Shown here piece after piece: positions 45,905 to 54,668 of a DNA stretch of 64,000 nt. The DNA is from Kiritimatiellota bacterium (GTDB lineage: Bacteria > Verrucomicrobiota > Kiritimatiellia > JAAZAB01), in assembly GCA_026398415.1 (NCBI GenBank), contig JAPLSY010000078.1, positions 1-64,000 of the forward strand, read 5' to 3'. Each line of letters opens with the position of its first letter. The first letter of the stretch is position 1. Below the pieces are notes generated by a model. That model saw nothing but the letters and a program-made list of their open reading frames with translations, was not told where the DNA came from and made no database searches. The position numbers and the translations under genes are program-made.

Positions 45905-47164
45905 ATGACACCAATTCATACTGAGACTATCCGCGGCAACGGCGTTGCGCTAACCAACCTGACCCCGGAACCAGGCCATTTTATGTTCGGTTACTATGAC
46001 CGATGCCCCTGGAATGCCGGCGATCAATTACATCTGGCGCTGCATATTCCGCAGCAGGACCATTTACCGTTGCCGGGGGAATCTGCATCCGTCGGGTACA
46101 TCGATCGCGCAACACGAACATTTCACGCTGTCGCTAAAACGAGGGCCTGGTGCCATCAGCAGGGAGCGATGACGCTGTGGCATCCTAGACTAAAAGACAC
46201 TTTTTTGTTCAACGATTATAATGAAAATGAAAAAAAACTTTGTGCGCGACTCTTTGAAATCAATGGCCATGAGATCGGCAGAATTGATCGGCCGTTATAT
46301 TCAATATCACACAATGGGCGCTGGGGTTCTTCGCTCGATTTTGGACGCATACCGCGGCGGGGCTATTCATACGCCGATGTACCGCTTAGCAATGAAAGCG
46401 ACAGGCCGGACCTTGACAATGACGGCATTTTTATGATTAACCTCGCCGACGGGAAAGAGACCCTGATCGTGCCGTACCGCAAATTTCTCGAAGCGCATCC
46501 GTTTCCGTACACACTCGAAAAATCATACTGGTATCTCAATCATATCGTATTCAATTGTGATGACAGTCGCATCATGGTGCTATGCGAGCAGGTAAGATCC
46601 AAAAGCGGTCCTCCCGGCGGGCAGACTAATCTCTTTACCATGAATATCGACGGGAGCAATTTTTGCTGCCCGCTGCCGACGCCGTACTGGCACGACAGCG
46701 AACGCACTCCGGACAGGATATCGCATCAACTGTGGGGACGTACCCCGCGGGAAATCATCATCGACCCGAATTGGTTCGGGGATGGAAATGCGTGTGTGGT
46801 ATTCGATGAAAGCAAGCGATCGATGCAGGCACACAGAATATCCGACGGATTCGGCGTGCACGCGCATTTTGTGTTTTCGCCGGACGGAAAATGGATCGCC
46901 TGCGACACTTATCCCGACAAAAATAACATTGAACGTCTGGGGGTGATAGAGGTCGCCACCGGCACGGTTACGGAACTCGGACGTTTCAGGCATATTTCCG
47001 AAAGCCCGTTTGATGATCTACGCTGCGATCTTCATCCGCGCTGGTCGCATGACGGTACAATAATTACAGTAGATTCAATTCACAGTGGCGAAAGAAAGAT
47101 TTATCTCATTGATGTTGGTGATATCGTATTGAGAAAACAAGTTGTAGCTGGATGTTTTGGATGA
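45905..47164 (+). CDS. beta-propeller protein (PD40/TolB-like repeats)
   Basis: The 419-residue product shows propeller blades such as HAHFVFSPDGKWIACDTYPD and LHPRWSHDGTIITVDSIHSGERKIYLID. The start GHFMFGYYDRCPWN is conserved-looking but I cannot name the family. No signal peptide is seen. GAGGAGG lies about 12 bases before the ATG. The stop overlaps the ATG of the truncated GH20-like gene, so the pair once formed an operon. A sugar-related role is inferred from the neighbours. Confidence 0.65.
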   Translation: MTPIHTETIRGNGVALTNLTPEPGHFMFGYYDRCPWNAGDQLHLALHIPQQDHLPLPGESASVGYIDRATRTFHAVAKTRAWCHQQGAMTLWHPRLKDTFLFNDYNENEKKLCARLFEINGHEIGRIDRPLYSISHNGRWGSSLDFGRIPRRGYSYADVPLSNESDRPDLDNDGIFMINLADGKETLIVPYRKFLEAHPFPYTLEKSYWYLNHIVFNCDDSRIMVLCEQVRSKSGPPGGQTNLFTMNIDGSNFCCPLPTPYWHDSERTPDRISHQLWGRTPREIIIDPNWFGDGNACVVFDESKRSMQAHRISDGFGVHAHFVFSPDGKWIACDTYPDKNNIERLGVIEVATGTVTELGRFRHISESPFDDLRCDLHPRWSHDGTIITVDSIHSGERKIYLIDVGDIVLRKQVVAGCFG

Positions 47165-47346
47165 AAATCAGCGGCATTATGATCGACTGCTCGCGGCTCT
47201 TGGAACGACATGCGTATTACTATCGGCTTATTGATTTCATGGCCGACTGGGAAACGAACACGCTGGTCTGGTATTTTACCGATGGAGATGTGATGTTCAC
47301 GTGGGGCTATCGATTTTGGGCTTTTAAAAAGTGGTGTTCAGCGTAG
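47161..47346 (+). pseudogene. truncated GH20-like gene
   Basis: The 61-codon frame KISGIMIDCSRLLERHAYYY ... NTLVWYFTDGD matches the start of the GH20-like protein at 156 (FRGIMLDAARQTERYAYY ... NTIILHLADDE). After about 45 residues similarity ends and a stop follows. The rest of the gene is missing; a transposase fragment lies directly behind, so an insertion and deletion probably removed it. Confidence 0.7.
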
Positions 47347-47530
47347 CAACAAACAAGTAGGATGAGGAAAACACAAAGAAATATTCTATATCGTGGAATC
47401 CATAATTCCTGCGTTTGAACACTTTGGCAACATTGTTGATGCCTTCAGAAACACCATTTATGATCTGACGGATGAAGTATGCCAGGATCTCTTGGGCCCA
47501 ATAGTTCGGGTGTTTGGTAAATTTTACAAA
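47324..47530 (-). pseudogene. C-terminal remnant of an ISL3-like transposase
   Basis: The minus strand reads IINGVSEGINNVAKVFKRRN then YGFHDIEYF, the conserved end of ISL3-type DDE transposases (NG-x-EGIN-x-x-K-x-x-KR-x-YG). The upstream part is absent; its place is taken by the permease gene. The terminal inverted repeats could not be identified. Confidence 0.65.
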
Positions 47531-47582
47531 TGGAACCGGATCGCTTTTAGAATTTACTCCGCTGTATCTGGGGATCATTAGT

Positions 47583-48581
47583 ATGTCCGATTTTCTGGTG
47601 GTTTTATTAAAGATTGCCGCCATGTTCCTGGTCATGGCGCTGGGATGGGCGGCACGCAAGCGCTCCCTGATCACCGATGACGCCGGCCGGGTGCTCAGTC
47701 GCTTGCTGGTGGACATGATCTTTCCCGCCCTGGTCTTTACGCAAATGCTGCGCACCGTGAATCCCCATGTTCTGCGTGAAAGCTGGTTTGTGCCGATTCT
47801 CGGCGCCGCTGTGATCGTTATCGCCAAAGGGGTGGGGCTGTTGGGGATGCCGCTTTTTCGTCACAAGGGCGCCCTGGCCACCGCGGTGTTTCTGGTGGCG
47901 ATGCCGAATTGGGTGTTCTTTCCCCTGCCGATTGTGGAAAAGCTCTTTGGTGATGCCGGTGTGCGCGATGTTTTGCTCTGCAATGTGGGAGCCCAGTTGA
48001 TGCTATGGACGATTGGGGTCTGGACCTTGCGGGGGACGATATCGCGTAAAACGGCATTCAAGGAATTGGCCATGAATCACGGCTTGGTTGCCACGGTGGC
48101 TGGGATCGTCATCGCGCTGGTGTTGCCGTTCACGCGCACGCTGGAAACCGTGGCCGTGGCCGGAGCCTCGGTCGGGGTGCTTTCGGTCGCGTCCGTGGTC
48201 CAGGCATTGGCCATGCTGGGGAGCCTTACGATTCCGCTTTCACTGGTGATCACCGGGGCGCAGTTAGGCAGTTTGAATCTGGCCGATCATTACCCGACGC
48301 GCGATTTTGTCGGGGTGATCGTGTTGCGGCTTTTGGTGGCGCCTGCCATAACCATCGCCATATTGACAGCCGCCATCATGCTTGGATTGCGTATTCCGGA
48401 AGTGACGCGCCTGACCACCTACCTGATTGCGGCTATGCCCGTGGCCATCAGTTGCAGTATCGTCACGGAGCGCTTTGGCGGCGATACACCCCTGGCGGCC
48501 CGTGCTATTTTCTATTCGACCCTCGGGAGCATCCTGACCGTGCCGACACTGTATTACCTCATCCGTCTGCTGGGGCTGTGA
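47583..48581 (+). CDS. AEC-family (auxin efflux carrier-like) permease
   Basis: The 332-residue membrane protein has about ten helices in two halves. The first half has KIAAMFLVMALGWAARKRSLI and LLVDMIFPALVFTQML; the second has LGSLTIPLSLVITGAQLG and LIAAMPVAISCSIVTERFGGD. AEC proteins carry dicarboxylates or other organic anions; the substrate here is unknown. ATG 47583 matches the family start. It converges with the Tad locus. Confidence 0.8.
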   Translation: MSDFLVVLLKIAAMFLVMALGWAARKRSLITDDAGRVLSRLLVDMIFPALVFTQMLRTVNPHVLRESWFVPILGAAVIVIAKGVGLLGMPLFRHKGALATAVFLVAMPNWVFFPLPIVEKLFGDAGVRDVLLCNVGAQLMLWTIGVWTLRGTISRKTAFKELAMNHGLVATVAGIVIALVLPFTRTLETVAVAGASVGVLSVASVVQALAMLGSLTIPLSLVITGAQLGSLNLADHYPTRDFVGVIVLRLLVAPAITIAILTAAIMLGLRIPEVTRLTTYLIAAMPVAISCSIVTERFGGDTPLAARAIFYSTLGSILTVPTLYYLIRLLGL

Positions 48582-48582
48582 T

Positions 48583-49509
48583 TTAAAACCCATACTTCAG
48601 CATCTGCAGAATAATCGGGCCCAGCATGATCAAGAAGACGGCCGGGAAAATACAGACCACCAGCGGAAACAGCATTTTTACCGGGGCCTCATTGGCTAAT
48701 TTTTCGGCGCGCATGAAGCGCTTGGCACGGATTTGATCGGATTGAATTCGCAGTGTGGCGCCGATGCTGACGCCCAGTTCGTCGGCCTGGACCAGGGCCA
48801 TGACCAAGGATTGGATGTCCGGCTGACGCACGCGTTCCGCCAGACGGGACAGCGCTTCGTGCCGCGTCTTGCCGAGCTGAATTTCAAGCAGGACTCGTGA
48901 TAATTCCTCGGCGATTGGATCGGGCGGCCTCCGTTCCACGATGTTTTTGATCGCGGTCATGAAGTCAAGTCCGGCCTCCACCGATAGCGTCAGTAAATCA
49001 ATAACAAACGGCAGAGCTTTCAAGATCAGCCGATGCCGGAGCGCGACCGCCTGTTTGATCCACCAGGACGGGTATATGATCATCGTCAGCAACAGGGCGC
49101 CAAACAAAGCCGCGAGCCGTACACCCGAACCGCTGCCCGCGGGGCCCTGAATCCAGGCGAACGCGCTGATGACCGGAATGCTCAGCACGGGAACCACGAC
49201 GAGCGGCGTCAGCACCCGCAAGGCTATGAATTCATCCGGCGAGATGACATCGTCAAATCCTGCGGAAGTGAGGTCGAGCAGCGCCTGCTCGCGCGCTTTT
49301 CGAAAACGCGGCTTGCGGCAAAACGGCATCAGCGAAGGGGTTAGCGGCAGTAATACCCGGAAGAGCATCGGGAGCCGCCGCTCCTGGCGGCGCCCGTCAG
49401 CCAGTGTCACGTATGTGATGGCAAAGGCCGTCTGGGCCAGGTGCCAGGTGATGCCGGCGGCAAACACCGCCCACATTATGCCCAAGCTGATTATGATGAT
49501 GATATCCAT
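48583..49509 (-). CDS. tadC: Tad pilus platform protein TadC
   Basis: The 308-residue product is a T2SS-F-domain inner-membrane protein with helices at both ends and the domain core LTLSVEAGLDFMTAIKNIVE ... GKTRHEALSRLAERV. With TadB it forms the platform on which TadA works. It is the last gene of the minus-strand pilus locus. Confidence 0.88.
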   Translation of the reverse strand: MDIIIIISLGIMWAVFAAGITWHLAQTAFAITYVTLADGRRQERRLPMLFRVLLPLTPSLMPFCRKPRFRKAREQALLDLTSAGFDDVISPDEFIALRVLTPLVVVPVLSIPVISAFAWIQGPAGSGSGVRLAALFGALLLTMIIYPSWWIKQAVALRHRLILKALPFVIDLLTLSVEAGLDFMTAIKNIVERRPPDPIAEELSRVLLEIQLGKTRHEALSRLAERVRQPDIQSLVMALVQADELGVSIGATLRIQSDQIRAKRFMRAEKLANEAPVKMLFPLVVCIFPAVFLIMLGPIILQMLKYGF

Positions 49510-49535
49510 AGAAACTCAGATGGTTAGGGAACAAA

Positions 49536-49594
49536 GTTCTTTGTTCATCGTTCTTCGTTTCGGATTAACGAGGAACCAAGAACGAAAAACGTCA
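49536..49594. repeat. inverted heptad array between tadB and tadC
   Basis: Left units GTTCTTT, GTTCATC, GTTCTTC, GTTTCGG, centre ATT, right units AACGAGG, AACCAAG, AACGAAA, AACGTCA. The 7-bp phase is unbroken on both arms. Confidence 0.75.
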
Positions 49595-49628
49595 CTGAAA
49601 TTATCATGGTCGTCTTTCTCCGTTAACG

Positions 49629-50528
49629 TCAGATATCAATCCGCATGATTTTGCGGATCAGCAAGGCACCGATAAGTTCCAGGAACAGGGCCAGGCATCC
49701 GGTCAGAATTCCGGCGCTTGACGTGAAAAACGCGGTCATCATCACGGGATCCAGCAGGAACAGGGCAAAGATGAGCGCGATCGGCATGAGGCCCACAACG
49801 ATGCCTTGCATGCGCCCCTGTGAAGTCAATGTCTGAATGCGTCCCTGGATGCGGATGCGCTCGCGAATCACTCCGGCAATTTTATCGAACACTTCCGTCA
49901 GGTTGCCGCCGGTCTGCCGGGCAATCTCGATCGAGCGGATCATGAGCGTCAAATCCTCACTGGCCACCCGCTTTTCCAGATTGACCAGCGCGTCTTCAAA
50001 TTTAACGCCGATGCGGGTCTGCTGCAGGAAAAGATCGAACTCCTGGGAAATCGGGGGCAGGTTTTGCCGGACGATATGTTCGAAGGTCTGCGTAATGCTG
50101 GAACCGGCGCGCAAGGCGCTGCTCATGGTCATCAGGGCATCCACCAGTTGTTCGTTGAAAAGCCGCAGACGCCGCTGTTTGAGGATTCCCAGGTACCACC
50201 GCGGAAGGGCAAGCGCCACCAGGCCGGCCAGGACACCGATGAATACCCCGCGCAGGAAGCCGGCGATAGTTTTGAAATCGCCTGTTAAAAAAAATAAAAT
50301 AAGGAAGAAGGCAATGGCGGCAGTCCAGGCAAGATCCCGGATGCGCCGCGGGGGGATGAAGAAAAATATGTCGGCAAACTGGCGCGCTGTCTGCTCGCTA
50401 TACACCCGTTCGTAGCTGTCCGCGCCGGCGCGCAGAGCCAGCATAAAGGCATAAGTCAGCCCGCTGAAGCAGACCAGGTACATGGTTGGAATCAGCCAAA
50501 GCAAGGCGGTATTGGTCAATGTTTCCAT
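49629..50528 (-). CDS. tadB: Tad pilus platform protein TadB
   Basis: The 299-residue T2SS-F-domain protein has FNEQLVDALMTMSSALRAGS, the GxS-like core of TadB, and LMIRSIEIARQTGGNLTEVFDKIAGVIRER. Membrane helices lie at the N-terminus, around residue 90 and at the C-terminus. It overlaps tadA by 13 bases. Confidence 0.88.
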   Translation of the reverse strand: METLTNTALLWLIPTMYLVCFSGLTYAFMLALRAGADSYERVYSEQTARQFADIFFFIPPRRIRDLAWTAAIAFFLILFFLTGDFKTIAGFLRGVFIGVLAGLVALALPRWYLGILKQRRLRLFNEQLVDALMTMSSALRAGSSITQTFEHIVRQNLPPISQEFDLFLQQTRIGVKFEDALVNLEKRVASEDLTLMIRSIEIARQTGGNLTEVFDKIAGVIRERIRIQGRIQTLTSQGRMQGIVVGLMPIALIFALFLLDPVMMTAFFTSSAGILTGCLALFLELIGALLIRKIMRIDI

Positions 50529-52183
50529 TTGCGCGTATCAAAGATGCTCATGGCTAACGAAAGCCCGCGGATTTTGATTTCCTCGATGAAGGTCGGCACG
50601 GAGCCGGTGGCTTCGAAGCGGCCTAGAACCAAGCCGTTGTGATCGAGCCCGGTCTGGGTGAATGTAAACAAGTCCTGCATGGTAATGCGGTCGCCCTCCA
50701 AGCCTGAAATTTCCGTGATGTGGCTGACCTTGCGCGTGCCGTCGCTCAGGCGGGTGGTCTGAACGACCAGGTGAATGGCCGAGGCAATCTGCTCGCGAAT
50801 GGCGCGGGAGGGCAATTCCACGCCCGACATTAGCGTCATGGTTTCCAGCCGGGCAATTACGTCGCGCGGCGAGTTGGCGTGTGCGGTGGTCATGGACCCA
50901 TCGTGCCCGGTATTCATGGCCTGTAACATGTCCAGTGACTCCCCGCCCCGGCACTCGCCGATTACAATACGGTCCGGGCGCATCCGCAAGGCGTTGCGCA
51001 GAAGGTCGCGGATGGTCACGGCGCCGCGCCCTTCCATATTGGGCGGCCGCGATTCCAGCCGGACCACATGCGTCTGGGGCAGGCGCAGTTCAGCCGAATC
51101 CTCGATCGTGACAATGCGGTCCGTGTCCGGCAGAAACGAACCCATGACGTTTAGAAAAGTAGTTTTGCCCGAACCGGTCCCGCCGGAGACGACAATGTTT
51201 TTGCGCAACAGCACACACAGGCGCAAGAAATCGGCCATTTCGCTCGCCAGGGTGCCCAGCTGAATCAGCTCCGGCATGGTCAGCACGTTTTTGGAAAACT
51301 TGCGGATCGTCAGGCACGGTCCGTTGAGCGCCAGCGGCGGAATGATGGCGTTGACCCGTGAGCCATCCTTCAGGCGGGCGTCAACGTAGGGCTGACTTTC
51401 ATCAATCCGGCGGCCAATGGGCGCCACGATCCGCTCGATAATGGCCAGTACGGAACTGTCGTCCATAAACACGCGGTCGCTCATTTCCAGTTTGCCGTGC
51501 TTTTCGACGTAAACCTGATCGTTCCGGTTGACCATGATTTCGGTCACATCCGGGTCGGCCAGCAGGTCTTCCAGTGGGCCGAGCCCCACGGATTCATCGA
51601 AGATTTCCTTGGTCAGCGCCGCCGGATCAATCCAGGCGGGCAGACGTTCGCGCACTTCCTGGACGATTTGCTCGATGGCCTGCAGGGTGCGTTCGTGCAG
51701 ATCGGCTTCCTTGATGTGGGCCGCCGTCAGCCGCTTGATGTCCAGGCGTTCCAACAATTCGGTGTGAATCTGCTTTTTGATCAGGCTTTTTTCGGTGTGC
51801 AACTGCTGGTCGAGCACATCATGCGGCGAGGGCGCAGTGGTCGCGGGCAATGGCGGGAATACTGCGGACGGGGGCACCGCTTGGTCGGGAAGGCGAAGGA
51901 TCAGGCGGCAGTTGCCCACCCGAATAATGTCGCCGGCGCGGAAAACGGCGCGACCCCGGACAGGGGCTTCGTTCAGGAACGTTCCGGCCTTGCTGTTTAA
52001 GTCCTCCACATAAAATCCGTCCGGGCGGAAAATAAGAATGGCGTGCCGGGGCTCGACACCGCTGTCGGGAATAATGATTTTGTTGCCCTGTTCCGCGCCC
52101 GTCGGATAGATGCCGTGTTCGATCGCGTGGATCTGCGCCTCGTGTCCCGGGCGTTGGATTTCAAGTTGGAGAACAGCGGTCAT
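50516..52183 (-). CDS. tadA: FHA-domain fused Tad pilus ATPase TadA/CpaF
   Basis: The 555-residue product has an N-terminal forkhead-associated domain (about 1-100: GVEPRHAILIFRPDGFYVED LNSKAGTFLN), a linker, then the secretion ATPase: VSGGTGSGKTTFLNVMGSFL (Walker A near 335), RIVTIEDSAELRLPQ, IGECRGGESLDMLQAMNTGH and the His box MTTAHANS. It powers pilus assembly. FHA domains bind phosphothreonine, so control by a Ser/Thr kinase such as the one at 59086 is a plausible inference. ATG 52183 is preferred over TTG 52198. Confidence 0.9.
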   Translation of the reverse strand: MTAVLQLEIQRPGHEAQIHAIEHGIYPTGAEQGNKIIIPDSGVEPRHAILIFRPDGFYVEDLNSKAGTFLNEAPVRGRAVFRAGDIIRVGNCRLILRLPDQAVPPSAVFPPLPATTAPSPHDVLDQQLHTEKSLIKKQIHTELLERLDIKRLTAAHIKEADLHERTLQAIEQIVQEVRERLPAWIDPAALTKEIFDESVGLGPLEDLLADPDVTEIMVNRNDQVYVEKHGKLEMSDRVFMDDSSVLAIIERIVAPIGRRIDESQPYVDARLKDGSRVNAIIPPLALNGPCLTIRKFSKNVLTMPELIQLGTLASEMADFLRLCVLLRKNIVVSGGTGSGKTTFLNVMGSFLPDTDRIVTIEDSAELRLPQTHVVRLESRPPNMEGRGAVTIRDLLRNALRMRPDRIVIGECRGGESLDMLQAMNTGHDGSMTTAHANSPRDVIARLETMTLMSGVELPSRAIREQIASAIHLVVQTTRLSDGTRKVSHITEISGLEGDRITMQDLFTFTQTGLDHNGLVLGRFEATGSVPTFIEEIKIRGLSLAMSIFDTRKWKH

Positions 52184-52256
52184 GCGCTTGCCTTGCAAAA
52201 CGAGGTGTTAGATTCTATTGTTTAAAATGTATTAAATGCGTGTCGAAGATTTTTTT

Positions 52257-52360
52257 GACAAGATTAACAGAATTTACTGGATCAAGAAAATCATTCCGCT
52301 ATAGCTGATTATATGCTTCTCTTTCTTGATCCCAATCCTGTCAATCCTGTAAATCCTGTC
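52257..52360. repeat. inverted 9-bp array between cpaB and tadA
   Basis: Left units GACAAGATT, AACAGAATT, TACTGGATC (52257-52283); right units AATCCTGTC, AATCCTGTA, AATCCTGTC (52334-52360), complementary to the left in reverse. The spacer is about 50 bases. Confidence 0.75.
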
Positions 52361-52380
52361 GAAATTTCAAATATCTCTGG

Positions 52381-53187
52381 TTAGATGTCTTTTTTGTGAC
52401 GAATTTCGCGTTGGCGGATCATGTTTAGTTCCGGTAATTTTTTCTGGAGATGCTCAAAATTAATGGCCGGTGGATTGTTGATAAAAGTTACATCGGCCGG
52501 GTTCCGCAAGGCCAGGGTCAGACGTCCCCGCACGGTCTGGGCGAACACGAGCAGTTCCGCTTCCCGGGGCGTTACTTCGAACGTGACCGCGCTGTAACTG
52601 CGTGGGGCGCGCTCTGCGCGCACCCCTGGCGCGGGAATCTGGTTGGCCAGCGCCTGGCCGGTGGCCAGGACGGTCACGTCCTGGAGCACGGTCAGCGTTA
52701 TGGTTTCAACGCCGCCGGTCACGGTTGCCGATGGAAATGTGAATGTGCCCAGAATGTCCACATGGTCGTTGGGCTTGACCATGCCGCTTACCGATGCAAT
52801 CGCATCCACGGGAATGGAAACCGCCCGCATGGCGGGATTAATCATTTCGGCCAGCCCCGCTGCTCCCTGGGCCGGAACGTCAATATCCGACCACTGGATC
52901 GGGTCGCCGCGGCTGATGTTGAACAGCAGTTTTTTGCTAACGATATCCCGCACGGATTCCGGCAGAATGGCGCGGCCGCCCACACTGCTCTGGAATACCG
53001 CCGCCTTGGCCAAATCGGTGTTTTTTAGAATTGAGCCGGCCGGCAGGTCATGGTTGGCCACGATTACGAAGATGCGCTTGGCCTCGCCCAGCATCCGTTC
53101 CTGTTCGTGCCGCAGGTACTGGCCGGTGAGCCAGAAGGCGATCAGGCCGGCCAGGATGGCGATTATCAAAATAGATTTCTGTTTCAT
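52381..53187 (-). CDS. cpaB: Flp pilus assembly protein CpaB
   Basis: The 268-residue product has an N-terminal membrane anchor (MKQKSILIIAILAGLIAFWL), an SAF domain (VANHDLPAGSILKNTDL), then MRAVSIPVDAIASVSGMVKPNDHVDILGT and the C-terminal beta-rich part. CpaB/RcpC sits in the periplasm next to the secretin. AAGGAG lies seven bases before the ATG. Its first 43 residues are nearly repeated in the next upstream gene. Confidence 0.88.
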   Translation of the reverse strand: MKQKSILIIAILAGLIAFWLTGQYLRHEQERMLGEAKRIFVIVANHDLPAGSILKNTDLAKAAVFQSSVGGRAILPESVRDIVSKKLLFNISRGDPIQWSDIDVPAQGAAGLAEMINPAMRAVSIPVDAIASVSGMVKPNDHVDILGTFTFPSATVTGGVETITLTVLQDVTVLATGQALANQIPAPGVRAERAPRSYSAVTFEVTPREAELLVFAQTVRGRLTLALRNPADVTFINNPPAINFEHLQKKLPELNMIRQREIRHKKDI

Positions 53188-53275
53188 GGTATGCTCCTTG
53201 TCGTACAACCTGTGATTGGATTCATTATTCCATTTTTAACCGTTTGTGCAACACTGTAATCGCGCTTTCGGCGTT
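53060..53275 (-). repeat. duplicated segment, cpaB copy
   Basis: This stretch (cpaB 5' coding part, leader and a piece like the 3' end of the gene at 54801) is a diverged copy of 54540-54845. The copy lacks the triple-hairpin element present in the other. Confidence 0.75.
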
Positions 53276-54668
53276 ATGCAGCAGGCACACCGATCAGATA
53301 CCAGCATTTGGCCCATTTCGCCTCCGCCCCCGCAAAGTCCCGGCGGCCTAATTCCACACAAATATTGCCGGTCTGGGGGTCTTCGTAAACATGGAAGTTG
53401 GATAATTCCGTTTTTGGCGTATCGTAGGCCGGGTTCAGGGTATCCAGAACCAGCACGCTTTCCTTGATCAAACCGCAGTTTTTCTCGTCAACCTGTCCGA
53501 TAATCAGCGGGTAACGCGGACAGTTGCCGTCCGGGTTCTCCGGGCAAATATTGCCGATCCAATAAAGCCGGCCGTTTTTTCGGGAACGGATCAGCGTGGA
53601 ACAGGCGCTGGGACTGAAGAATGCCGTGCCATCGGAGTAGGTGAAAAGCACCGGTTCGCTCCAGGTCCGGCAGTAATCTTTTGAAAAACTTACCCACTTG
53701 TGTCCGGCAACGGCGGTTTTTTTGTCGCGGCTCCCGGTCCAGGAATATTTGTAACGGCCGCCGGGAAACGCCTCGTATTTGCAAATCCCCCGGTCATTTG
53801 AGCCGCGGGCAACCAGCATGAATTCCCCTTTGCGTTTCAGTTCGACAAGCGTTGGTTCGGAAAGGCCGCGGCTGGAAAGTTGGGCGTCTATGCCCACGCG
53901 GCTGTAATTCCAGGTCAGGTCGCTCCCGTCTTTAAGCCATTGGCCGATAAGCACGCCGGCATAAGCAAAGCCATAGGCATTCAAGGGATTTTCCGGTAAG
54001 CCGTCCTTGTCAAGTACGCTGGAAGTTATCGGCACCATGATCTCGCCGTTGGTGGCACGCACGATTGGTCTGGTATCGTCAACATTGGCGCCATTTTTGT
54101 CCGCCCAAACACCATCCAGGGGATGTGCCGGGTTGTATTGCTTGCCTTGCTGGACAACCGGTTTTAAATCCCCGAAAGTTTTGCCGCCATCTTGGGAGAC
54201 CCGGCACCATATTTTGTAGTGTCCGGCCGTTGGGGTGTCGTTAACGCCTGGGCAAAGGAGGCCCAACTGGAAGAGCCATGATTTACCCGGTTCCTGGTAA
54301 ACATTGGCCGAAAGGTGGCGACCGTTATAAAAATAAACGTTTTCGATGCTGTCCCACGGATATGGTGCAGAAATGGTTTTCGGAAATGGGGGCAAGCGCG
54401 GCAGCAGGGCGGTTTCCGGTATCGGTATCGGACGAACATCGGATTGCGGCCCGAAGGGATAGTGAATTTCCCGGTCCAGGATGCGCAAGTCATAATTAGT
54501 TGTGAGCGACGATGTTGCGGCGGCATTGTTTTTGTTGGCTACGACCATGAAGATGCTCCTTGCTGCGCCAATAATCCGTTCCTTTTCATACCGCAGGTCA
54601 TGGCCCGATAACCAGAATACGATCAGGACGGCCAGGATGGCGATTATCAAAATGGATTTCTGTTTCAT
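53274..54668 (-). CDS. chimera: CpaB-like N-terminus joined to a sialidase-like propeller
   Basis: The 464-residue product begins MKQKSILIIAILAVLIVFWL and continues to VVANKNN, nearly the first 43 residues of CpaB, which anchor the protein in the inner membrane. Residues from about 55 on form a BNR/sialidase-like beta-propeller: Asp-box motifs such as SQDGGKTFGDL and SKDYCRTWSEP (S-x-D-x-G-x-x-W type), DDTRPIVRATNGEIMVP and SEPTLVELKRKGEFMLVARG. It may bind or cleave a glycan at the cell surface. AAGGAG is placed well before the ATG. The gene seems to have come in together with a duplication of the cpaB front end. Confidence 0.75.
   Translation of the reverse strand: MKQKSILIIAILAVLIVFWLSGHDLRYEKERIIGAARSIFMVVANKNNAAATSSLTTNYDLRILDREIHYPFGPQSDVRPIPIPETALLPRLPPFPKTISAPYPWDSIENVYFYNGRHLSANVYQEPGKSWLFQLGLLCPGVNDTPTAGHYKIWCRVSQDGGKTFGDLKPVVQQGKQYNPAHPLDGVWADKNGANVDDTRPIVRATNGEIMVPITSSVLDKDGLPENPLNAYGFAYAGVLIGQWLKDGSDLTWNYSRVGIDAQLSSRGLSEPTLVELKRKGEFMLVARGSNDRGICKYEAFPGGRYKYSWTGSRDKKTAVAGHKWVSFSKDYCRTWSEPVLFTYSDGTAFFSPSACSTLIRSRKNGRLYWIGNICPENPDGNCPRYPLIIGQVDEKNCGLIKESVLVLDTLNPAYDTPKTELSNFHVYEDPQTGNICVELGRRDFAGAEAKWAKCWYLIGVPAA

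Noticed and set aside
47583-47827. Transposase frame extending into the permease region on the minus strand
   Set aside because: Beyond about 47530 the minus-strand frame has no transposase features and lies opposite conserved permease codons.
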